A DNA stretch of 5,181 nucleotides, from the NCBI GenBank assembly GCA_001311545.1, contig BBBL01000134.1, positions 1-5,181 on the forward strand. Direction: 5' to 3'. A program made the translations under genes and the position numbers. Under the pieces are notes generated by a model. The model saw only the letters and a program-made list of their open reading frames with translations. It was not told the origin of the DNA and did no database searches. This document shows positions 1-4,576 of this stretch, piece by piece. Each line of letters opens with the position of its first letter. The first letter of the stretch is position 1. Origin of the DNA: Thermus kawarayensis JCM 12314. GTDB taxonomy: Bacteria > Deinococcota > Deinococci > Deinococcales > Thermaceae.

Positions 1-1
1 C

Positions 2-523
2 CCGAGGCCCCCCCGCCCCACCTGGCCCATCCTGGTCCTGGCCGACCAGAGGCTGCCCAATGAGCACATGCACCGGGTGGCGGACCCCAAGCGCTCCCCC
101 ACCTGGGTGGCGTGGCGGAAGGAGGCCTGGCGGCCCACCTACGTCCTGCGCAAGGACCGGCGGGGAAAGCTCACCTGGTTCCTGGAGGAGAGCTTCTACC
201 AGGAGCTCCTGGAGGAGGCCCTGCACTACACCACCACCGGGAACTGGCCCAAGCTGGTGGGCCACATGAAGACCCTGGGGAACCTCCCCATGTTCAGCGG
301 CGCGTGGGGCCAGCTCCAGGAGATCCGCGCCCGGGTGCAGGCACTTTGGGGGGACCGGCACCTCAGGGATCCCGGGGGGCAGTGGAAAACCCCACCCTGG
401 AGGAAGGCCGTGGAGGGGTGGCCCCGCACGCCCCTCTCCCCCATCGGGATGCGCCTCTACCCCGAGGAGCCCCCCAGGACCCTGGGGGAGTGGTGGGAGC
501 TGTACAAGGGAGGGAAGGGATGA
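2..523 (+). CDS. Hypothetical protein, 5'-truncated by window edge
   Basis: The frame is open from the first bases of the window, so the true start lies upstream; an internal ATG at 68 is possible, but the coding-like frame continues before it. About 173 residues are visible, ending in TGA at 521-523. The protein is rich in Trp and Arg (motifs WVAWRKEAWRP, WFLEESFYQELLEEAL and a C-terminal TLGEWWELYKGGKG) and shows no signal peptide or membrane segment, so it is probably cytosolic. I do not recognise the family and assign no function. The stop overlaps the next start in an ATGA, which suggests translational coupling and one operon. Base composition and codon use match the neighbouring genes, so it looks like a genuine resident gene rather than a shadow frame. 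Confidence 0.7.
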   Translation, partial: PRPPRPTWPILVLADQRLPNEHMHRVADPKRSPTWVAWRKEAWRPTYVLRKDRRGKLTWFLEESFYQELLEEALHYTTTGNWPKLVGHMKTLGNLPMFSGAWGQLQEIRARVQALWGDRHLRDPGGQWKTPPWRKAVEGWPRTPLSPIGMRLYPEEPPRTLGEWWELYKGGKG

Positions 524-891
524 CCTGGCTGGACCTGGTGGCCCGCCTCGCGGCCGTAGGCGCGAGAACGGCCGAAGGGCGGGAACTCCTCGCCCAGGCG
601 GCCGAGGAACAGTTCCCCCTTCTCCCCCTCACCCCGGACGAGCCCGGGTGGTCCACCGACTGGGCCACGGATCCCGCCGAGTGGCGGCGGCGGATCACCA
701 CGGCCATCGCCTCGGCCATCGCCGAGGGGTGGGACCGGTACGGGGCCCCCTCGGCCGCCCGGGACCCGGAGGGGGAGGGCTACATCGCCAGCTTCGAGGG
801 GCCGGGGGAGCCCTTCACCGTGCAGGCGGGGACGAAGCGGACCTCCCTCCGGGAGGCCCGGAGGGAGTGGGTGAGGCGGCTTCTCGGGTAG
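520..891 (+). CDS. Hypothetical protein, 123 aa, coupled to upstream gene
   Basis: The ATG at 520 overlaps the preceding TGA by ATGA and has a purine-rich GGGAGGGAA stretch just upstream as ribosome binding site, which is why I choose it over any start farther upstream in the same open frame. The product is a small, probably soluble protein. Its N-terminal third is helical (LDLVARLAAVGARTAEGRELLAQAAEE). A mid-section with DPAEWRRRITTAIASAIAEGWDRYG follows, and the tail is basic (SLREARREWVRRLLG). No catalytic motif, signal peptide or transmembrane segment is visible, and I do not recognise the family. It is followed after 9 bases by another small gene on the same strand, so the four genes up to 1496 probably form one transcript. 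Confidence 0.65.
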   Translation: MTWLDLVARLAAVGARTAEGRELLAQAAEEQFPLLPLTPDEPGWSTDWATDPAEWRRRITTAIASAIAEGWDRYGAPSAARDPEGEGYIASFEGPGEPFTVQAGTKRTSLREARREWVRRLLG

Positions 892-900
892 GCTGGGCCT

Positions 901-1230
901 GTGCCCTGGGAGTACTACCTCCTGCCCCTCTTGGACTACCGGATCCGCGTGGAGTGGAACGTGGAGCGGGGAAGGCTGCTTTCCTGGGCGGTACAGCTGG
1001 AATGGCTGGACCCCGAGGAAGGGCGCTTCGTCTGGGTGGCCCGGTACGACACCGCGGGAGGCCTCCCACACCGGGACCGGAACCGCATCGCCCGTCATGA
1101 GCCCATGCCCCACCTTTCCCCCACCTCCGGGGGAGACCTCAACCGTGCCCGGGACGACCTCCTTGCCCGGGCCTGGGAGTACATTGAGGCCTACAAGGCC
1201 GCGAAGGCCGAGGGGAGGGAGGCATGGTGA
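901..1230 (+). CDS. Small DUF7718-like protein, 109 aa
   Basis: GTG at 901 is the only usable start soon after the in-frame stop at 889-891; no clear ribosome binding site precedes it, so it may depend on coupling to the gene 9 bases upstream. The protein has a beta-rich core: a YRIRVEWNVERGRLLSWAVQ strand pair, then LEWLDPEEGRFVWVARYDTAGGLPHRDR. The ARYDTA-GG-PHRD segment closely recalls the conserved motif I remember for the uncharacterised DUF7718 family; this is a match from memory, not a search. A helical tail (LLARAWEYIEAYKAAKAEGREAW) follows. Family function is unknown. Members often sit among small toxin-antitoxin-like genes, which fits this context, but I infer no activity. The 3' end overlaps the next gene by 7 bases. 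Confidence 0.65.
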   Translation: MPWEYYLLPLLDYRIRVEWNVERGRLLSWAVQLEWLDPEEGRFVWVARYDTAGGLPHRDRNRIARHEPMPHLSPTSGGDLNRARDDLLARAWEYIEAYKAAKAEGREAW

Positions 1231-1496
1231 GGAACCCCATGGAGCTGAGGATCGGCCGTCTGCACGGCCTCTTCGTGGAGCACCTCCTGCGGGATCCCGG
1301 GTTGCGGGAGGCCCTTCCCCACCCCTTTGTCCTGGTGGCCCTGGACCCCTCGGACCCAGAGCTGATGGCCTACGCCCTGGAGGCGGCCAGGCGGAGCGCG
1401 GGGGAAGGCCCCATGGTCTACGCCCTTTTCCAGGGGGAGGAGCTTCGGTTGGTCATCGCCCCGGAGGGGCCCATCCTCCCCGCCCGGGCGGCCTAG
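1224..1496 (+). CDS. Small DUF5647-like protein, 90 aa
   Basis: The ATG at 1224 lies 5 bases after GGGGAGG (1212-1218), a good ribosome binding site; a second in-frame ATG at 1239 is a possible alternative. The sequence reads as a compact alpha/beta protein: a helical N-terminus (RIGRLHGLFVEHLLRDPGLREAL), a strand (FVLVALDPSDPEL), a helix (YALEAARRSAGEG) and a final strand pair (MVYALFQGEELRLVIAPEG). This arrangement resembles the small DUF5647 family known from Thermus and other thermophiles, recalled from memory. Function is unknown. It overlaps the preceding gene by 7 bases, so it is probably translationally coupled. It converges with the minus-strand gene, and the two stops share the palindrome CCTAGG. 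No terminator separates them. Confidence 0.65.
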   Translation: MVRNPMELRIGRLHGLFVEHLLRDPGLREALPHPFVLVALDPSDPELMAYALEAARRSAGEGPMVYALFQGEELRLVIAPEGPILPARAA

Positions 1497-1839
1497 GCCC
1501 CCGCCTTCTCCCAGACGGGAAGGGCCTCCAGCAGGAGGCGAGAGAGGGACTTCGGATCGGAGAGGCGGTGGCTGGCGTCCAGGATCTCAATCCCCAAGAG
1601 CCTTCCCTCCCTGGCCCAGTCCAGGCCACCCCGGGGGCCACCTCCTCCACGGTGGCGGGGCCCTCCCCGAAGGCGATGCGCTCCCCCACGAAAGGGAACT
1701 CCAGGGTGGCGCTCCACCTTCCCTCCAGGGCCGGCACCCAAGGGGCTTCCCGGATGGCCCGCTCCACCTCTTCCTGGGTAGCCCCTCGGGCTAGGCGCAT
1801 GCGGGCATGGGCGGTGAACCGGATGGGCTTCTCCTGCAC
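1493..1839 (-). pseudogene. DUF4258-DUF2283 chimeric gene with a -1 frameshift
   Basis: The likely start is GTG at 1839-1837, giving VQEKPIRFTAHARMRLARG; GGAGG is only one base away, unusually close, and TTG at 1857 is an alternative. The first ~45 residues (FTAHARMRLARGATQEEVERAIREAPW, then RWSATLEFPF) match the DUF4258 family, a RelE-like fold often found as a toxin-like protein. The text then passes into a DUF2283-like segment: FGEGPATVEEVAPGV and, in another frame, DWAREGRLLGIEILDASHRL, with a helical tail ending VWEKAGA. DUF2283 proteins are commonly separate small antitoxin-like partners, so I infer that a deletion joined the two genes, losing the end of the first and the beginning of the second. 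The frame breaks at about 1623-1625, where GCCTGGAC should read GCCCTGGAC. With one C restored the product is about 115 residues ending at the TAG at 1495-1493. Confidence 0.6.
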
Positions 1840-1911
1840 GCCTCCGAGCTTGCCCAAGCCTCGCTCTGTCTGAGCTTTGGCGTCACACTCATGCACTTGC
1901 GTGGCTGAGCG

Positions 1912-1923
1912 CATGCGCGCATG
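1912..1923. repeat. Perfect 12-bp palindrome CATGCGCGCATG
   Basis: This is an exactly self-complementary 12-mer lying between the two CTGAGCGC repeats in the divergent intergenic region. A dimeric regulator site is plausible but unproven. Confidence 0.45.
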
Positions 1924-1969
1924 TAGCATCTGAGCGCCGCTTGAGGCGAGCGGCTGGCGCGCGAGCTCA

Positions 1970-1979
1970 CTAGCGCTAG
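1970..1979. repeat. Perfect 10-bp palindrome CTAGCGCTAG
   Basis: This is an exactly self-complementary 10-mer, 17 bases before the start codon of the HTH gene and overlapping its best -10 candidate (TAGACT). That position would suit an autoregulatory operator; this is inference from position and symmetry only. Confidence 0.4.
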
Positions 1980-1996
1980 ACTGGTAGGGGGTCCTC

Positions 1997-2412
1997 ATGA
2001 GGGTCTTCAGCACGGAGGAGGTGGCCCAGGCCTTGGGGGTCAGCCCCGCCAGCGCCCGCAGGGTGCTTTCGGTCTACGAGCGGGTGAGCGGGGCGCCCCT
2101 CCCCCGGGACAAGCGGGGGGAGTGGGCGGTGCCGGAGGGGGCCATGGCCCACCTCGAGGCGGCCCGCGCCCTGGTACGGGAAAGGCGCCTCTCCTGGGAG
2201 TTGGCCCTGGGGGCGGTCTTGGGGAAGGAAGCCTCCCCGCCCCTTCCTGCCCGGAGGGAGGAGCTTGCGGAGGTCCTCGCCCGCCTCGAGGCCCTGGAGG
2301 AGGAGAACCGGGCCTTGAGGGCGGCCCTGGAGGAGCAGACGGCTCTCCTCAAGCGCCTAGCCCAGGCCCTGGAGAGGCCGGGCGCCCCTGGTGGCGGTTC
2401 TGGGGGCGGTGA
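1997..2412 (+). pseudogene. MerR-like HTH/coiled-coil protein, frameshifted near its C-terminus
   Basis: The ATG at 1997 lies 5 bases after AGGGGG. Residues ~4-25 (FSTEEVAQALGVSPASARRVL) form a MerR-type helix-turn-helix, followed by a wing-like GEWAVPEGAMAHLEAARAL and a long coiled coil (about residues 85-125, with EELAEVLARLEALEEENRAL and LLKRLAQALERP). As written, the frame runs on to a TAG at 2450-2452 through a Gly/Pro-rich tail (GAPGGGSGGGEAG). If one G is restored in the GGG run at 2380-2382, the protein instead ends ...RPGRPWWRFWGR at TGA 2410-2412. That aromatic, basic tail is typical of plasmid and phage HTH-coiled-coil proteins and could touch the membrane. Its position directly before rep suggests partition, copy control or regulation, by analogy with single-protein partition factors such as pSK1 Par; this is inference. 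Restored length is about 138 residues. Confidence 0.6.
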
Positions 2413-2552
2413 GGCCGGAACAAAGGCTCCACCGCCTGGGCTTGCCCCCTAGAATGGGGGGCATAAAAGGCAAACCCGGCCGGTTAGGAACCCGACCGAG
2501 GCCTTCCTCACCAGTAGGCTCCATCCTAACCCGGCGTGGGAAGGAGGCAAGC
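2413..2552 (+). promoter_or_regulatory. Structured 5' leader of rep
   Basis: The region upstream of rep carries a -10-like TAGAAT at 2450-2455 (no good -35 seen) and an A-rich CATAAAA at 2462-2468. A stem can form between CCGGTTAGGA (2480-2489) and TCCTAACCCGG (2524-2534) with one bulged C; its loop holds a small GAGG/CCTC hairpin (2498-2509). A near direct repeat, AAACCCGGCCGG at 2472-2483 and AAACCGGCCGG at 2564-2574, brackets the leader. In ColE2 plasmids the rep leader folds and is the target of a small antisense RNA that sets copy number, so this structure is in the right place for such control. Confidence 0.4.
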
Positions 2553-2555
2553 GTG
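2541..2555 (+). promoter_or_regulatory. Ribosome binding site that fixes the rep start (GTG)
   Basis: AAGGAGG at 2541-2547 is followed, after a 5-base spacer, by GTG at 2553. This is a strong Shine-Dalgarno match with ideal spacing and decides the rep start although the codon is not ATG. Confidence 0.7.
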
Positions 2556-3810
2556 GCGATCCCAAACCGGCCGGAACCCTCTTCGGAAGGCAATCTTCTA
2601 GAGCCCCTTTCCAAGGTCAGGGAGCTATTCCAGAAAGACCCCCTCCTGGGGGAGCGGGCCCTTGGCCTCTTCGCGGCCATGCAGGGCCTGGACCCCGAGG
2701 CCCTGCGCCCCCTTCTCACCTCCCGGCGGGAGCGGGCCCGGGAGGCCTTCCAGGCCCCTACCTGCGCCACTTCGCGGAGAACCTGCCCCGCTACCCCTAC
2801 GCCACGGACGACCCGACCCAGGGGGTCAGGATCCTGAGGCGCGAGAACGCCTGAAGCGGGTGCACGTCCAGGTGGGGCACTACCCCCACGCCGTCTTGCG
2901 GCTGGTGGTGGACGTGGACCTTCCCTGGCCCCAGGTGGAGGAGCGGATCCACGCCCTGCCCCCCTCCCTGGTCCTGGTCAACCCGCGGTCGGGGCACTTC
3001 CACGCCTGGTACGAGGTGGACCCCCTTCCCCTCGCCCCCCCTCCTGGGCGGGAGGAGAGCCTGAAGAGGGCCCTGGCCCTCCTGGCGGAGGTGGAGGCCC
3101 TGCTGGAGGCCTACTACGGGGCGGACCCGGGCTATAACGGCCTCCTCTCGCGGAACCCCCTCCTGCACCCCCGGGAGTGGACCTGGGGGGGTGGGAGGCG
3201 GTGGAGCCTGCGGGACCTGCACCGGGAGCTTCGGGAGCTCCTTTCTCCCGGGACCCGAAGGCGACTGGACCGGGCCTGGCCTCCTACGGGCGGAACAACG
3301 CCCTGTTTGACCGCCTCCGGGCGGAGGCCTACGCCAACGTGGCCCTCTTCCGGGGGGTCCCCGGGGGCCGGGAGGCCTTCCGGGCCTGGGTGGAGGGGAG
3401 GGCCCACGCCCTGAACCAGACCCTCTTCCGGGACCACCCCAAGGGGCCTTTGGACCCGAGGGAGGTGCACCACACGGCCAAGAGCGTGGCCAGGTGGACC
3501 TACGACCGCTACCAGGGGGCGCGGGTCTTCCCGGTGTCCTCCACGGGGAGGCCGGACCGGAGCCGCCTCTCTCCCCAGGCCCGGGCCTCATCCCGCCCCT
3601 CCAGGGTCAGGAGCTCCAGGTGGCGGTGCGGACCGGGGGCAAGGAGCGTGGATCCCGGCGCAGGCAGGAGGCGGAGGAGAAGCTGGTGGAGGCTCTGAAG
3701 CGCCTTCAGGCCAGGGGGAGAAGATCACCGCCCGGGCCCTGGCCCGGGAGGCGGGGGTGAGCCCCACCGCGGCCTCTAACTGGCTCAAGCGGATGCGGGG
3801 GCAGGGTTGA
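2553..3810 (+). pseudogene. rep: ColE2-type plasmid replication initiator (Rep), five frameshifts
   Basis: Restoring one base at each of five points gives about 420 residues, longer than the ~300 usual for ColE2 Rep because of an N-terminal extension of about 65. The replicase domain includes YLRHFAENLPRYPYATDD (~70-87), the acidic VVDVD (~119-123), VNPRSGHFHAWYEV (~143-156) and GYNGLLSRNPLLH (~194-206). A PriCT-like region follows (NNALFDRLRAEAYANVALF; PLDPREVHHTAKSVARWTYD), and last comes a C-terminal HTH for origin binding (ITARALAREAGVSPTAASNWL). This family makes a short primer RNA at its own origin, which DNA polymerase I then extends. The breaks lie at 2755-2758 (CCCC, expected CCCCC), 2850-2851, about 3240-3250, 3586-3587 and 3714-3718 (five G, expected six). 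Each is the loss of one base and no key residue is missing. As written no complete Rep can be made; sequencing error is a strong alternative to true decay. Confidence 0.85.
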
Positions 3811-3908
3811 GCGTGGATGACTCAAGGGCCCCCCCCAAAAAATCGGGCTTTCGCCGTCCAGGAGCTGGCGGAGTGGTGTCCACAAGCTGGTGGCTATCAG
3901 AGTATACA

Positions 3909-3961
3909 GGCGGGGGTGCGGGGGGTGCACCCCGCCAGGCCCGAAGGGCCTGAAAAAAAAA
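3909..3961 (+). repeat. Two tandem hairpins followed by an A9 run
   Basis: Hairpin one pairs GGCGGGGGTGC (3909-3919) with GCACCCCGCC (3927-3936), leaving one bulged G and a loop of seven bases. Hairpin two pairs CAGGCCC (3936-3942) with GGGCCTG (3946-3952) around GAA. Nine A residues follow at 3953-3961. Because the tract is A and not T on this strand, and because on the other strand the T run precedes the hairpins, it is not a standard intrinsic terminator in either direction. A role in the origin or as a single-strand initiation structure is possible. Confidence 0.55.
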
Positions 3962-4017
3962 GCCTTTAGAGTCCCCATAGCGTTGCTAACGGCAGAAGTC
4001 CCCCCTCGAAAATCCCC

Positions 4018-4045
4018 TTTCCGGAAAAACTTTCTTTTTCCTTGG
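4018..4045. repeat. A/T-rich inverted repeat with embedded TTTCCGGAAA palindrome
   Basis: GGAAAAA (4023-4029) pairs perfectly with TTTTTCC (4035-4041) around CTTTC, and CC (4021-4022) can pair with GG (4044-4045) across a TT bulge. TTTCCGGAAA at 4018-4027 is a perfect palindrome overlapping the left arm. Such low-stability DNA is rare in this window and could be an unwinding site near the presumed origin. Confidence 0.5.
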
Positions 4046-4072
4046 GGTAGCTAGCTTCGTGGTGGTGGAAAA

Positions 4073-4086
4073 GTGAGATACCTCAC
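4073..4086. repeat. GTGAG-ATAC-CTCAC inverted repeat
   Basis: The five-base arms match perfectly around a four-base centre, set in locally A/T-richer DNA. It has the size of a binding site for a dimeric protein; no specific protein can be named. Confidence 0.4.
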
Positions 4087-4155
4087 ATACTTACCCGCGC
4101 CGCGCGCGATTTTCCTCGTCCGGGACGGCAAAAACCCCACTTTCCCCCTCCAGGA

Positions 4156-4182
4156 CCGCCCCTAAAACGGCTTTTAAGGCGG
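4156..4182. repeat. Hairpin CCGCC..TAAAA / TTTTA..GGCGG
   Basis: CCGCC (4156-4160) and TAAAA (4163-4167) pair with TTTTA (4172-4176) and GGCGG (4178-4182) around a CGGC loop, with a small internal mismatch. No T run follows, so it is not a canonical terminator. It lies at the far end of the candidate origin region. Confidence 0.45.
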
Positions 4183-4217
4183 GGGGTGGGTGGGGGGCAC
4201 CCTTCCTACCCCTCCCC

Positions 4218-4270
4218 CCGGACCCCGGCCTTCTAGACCCCCTAGGGCGGGCTAGAGGGGCCTTCCCGGG
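4218..4270. repeat. GC-rich repeat block, upstream copy
   Basis: This block contains CCGGACCCCGGCC (4218-4230) and TAGGGCGGGC (4243-4252), followed by a GGGGCCTTCCC-type sequence. Both words recur exactly downstream of the lipoprotein gene (5154-5166 and 5120-5129), in the opposite order. GC-rich words recur by chance in such DNA, so this is moderate evidence for a real repeat bracketing 4256-5040. Confidence 0.35.
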
Positions 4271-4480
4271 GGAGGGTGGGACCCGGGCAGGCCCCTGGAG
4301 GGCCTTAGGCTGTGGCTCCGGTTCTCGGACGGGAAGGAGGGGGTGGTGGACCTCTCGGCTGGAGCTTCCCGTCCGGGCTGGACGGGGCTCCCCCTACGGG
4401 CGGAGGCCCGGGAGGCCGGGGGTTTCCTCTGGCCCTGGCACCGGGGGGCGTTTAAGATTTTTGTAAGGTCTCCTGAGTGA
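4256..4480 (+). pseudogene. DUF2442-like remnant without a start codon
   Basis: An open frame runs from just after TAG at 4253-4255 to TGA at 4478-4480, about 74 residues. From 4310 it reads LWLRFSDGKEGVVDLSAG, which strongly recalls the opening of DUF2442 proteins (a small fold often found next to DUF4160 or other toxin-antitoxin-like genes); FLWPWHRGAF near the end recalls the conserved tryptophan-proline (WP) of that family. The centre does not match what I remember. No ATG, GTG or TTG lies in frame upstream of the conserved part, so it is either 5'-truncated, frameshifted or not expressed. A purine-rich stretch (4268-4280) precedes it. Family call is from memory, and chance resemblance is possible in a frame this short. 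Confidence 0.35.
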
Positions 4481-4490
4481 GGATGGGAAA

Positions 4491-4508
4491 GGGAACTTCA
4501 GGGTTCCC
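4491..4508. repeat. GGGAAC/GTTCCC hairpin upstream of the lipoprotein gene
   Basis: Six-base arms GGGAAC (4491-4496) and GTTCCC (4503-4508) pair perfectly around TTCAGG. It sits between the DUF2442-like frame and the lipoprotein gene, without a T run, so an operator or leader structure is as likely as a terminator. No good promoter is visible in 4481-4561. Confidence 0.35.
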
Positions 4509-4561
4509 GGAAGGAAGGGGACTACTACGATTTGTCCAACGGGGTTTGGCGCATAAGCGTT

Positions 4562-4576
4562 AGGAGGTGAGGCATG
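4562..4576 (+). promoter_or_regulatory. Strong Shine-Dalgarno site for the lipoprotein gene
   Basis: AGGAGGTGA at 4562-4570 is a full-length match to the 16S rRNA 3' tail, placed just before ATG 4574. It fixes the start and argues for real, efficient translation. Confidence 0.75.

Larger units (their letters stand above)
1840..1996. promoter_or_regulatory. Divergent intergenic region with palindromes and short repeats
   Basis: This stretch separates the minus-strand DUF4258-type gene from the plus-strand HTH gene and differs in texture from the coding DNA around it. It holds two perfect palindromes, CATGCGCGCATG at 1912-1923 and CTAGCGCTAG at 1970-1979, and an 8-base direct repeat CTGAGCGC at 1905-1912 and 1930-1937, with a shorter CTGAGC copy at 1870-1875. 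These could be operators for the adjacent DNA-binding protein or for the toxin-antitoxin-like gene. No convincing -35/-10 pair is visible; TAGACT at 1976-1981 is the best -10 candidate for the plus strand but lacks a good -35. The ribosome binding site of the HTH gene is AGGGGG at 1986-1991. Confidence 0.4.
3811..4255. other. Non-coding, hairpin- and A/T-tract-rich region: candidate replication origin
   Basis: No credible gene is seen here on either strand. The segment directly follows rep, where the ColE2-type origin is found in known members of that plasmid group. It begins with a C8/A6 run (3829-3842), then tandem hairpins and an A9 run (3909-3961), an A/T-rich part (about 3953-4140) that stands out in this G+C-rich window, a GTGAG/CTCAC inverted repeat (4073-4086), an alternating CG stretch near 4095-4108, and a G-rich then C-rich block (4178-4219). 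I cannot identify a sequence equal to the known ColE2 origin core, so the exact origin is undetermined. Confidence 0.4.

Noticed and set aside
112..519. Long N-terminal extension of the gene that starts at 520
   Set aside because: It lies over the first gene in another frame, has Gly/Pro-rich shadow composition, and the ATGA start at 520 has a proper ribosome binding site.
1840..2013. N-terminal extension of the minus-strand DUF4258-type gene
   Set aside because: Those residues do not belong to the family, they overlap the HTH gene start, and the DNA looks intergenic with palindromes.
2662..3414. A 250-residue plus-strand frame as a complete gene
   Set aside because: Only its middle (about 2851-3240) is Rep; the beginning and end are Pro/Arg-rich out-of-frame reading of the same gene.
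2797..3591. 264-residue minus-strand frame
   Set aside because: Gly/Pro/Arg-rich complement of rep with no recognisable domain.
2553..3810. Programmed ribosomal frameshifting as the explanation for the rep breaks
   Set aside because: Five separate shifts in one gene, without slippery heptamers, are not credible as programmed events.
3820..3862. Minus-strand terminator (GGC-GAAA-GCC before T6)
   Set aside because: The stem is only three or four pairs and there is no minus-strand gene upstream of it to terminate.
4178..4198. G-quadruplex in the G-rich run
   Set aside because: Only three separate runs of three or more G are present, so a standard four-run motif is not met; a hairpin with the following C-rich stretch is more likely.
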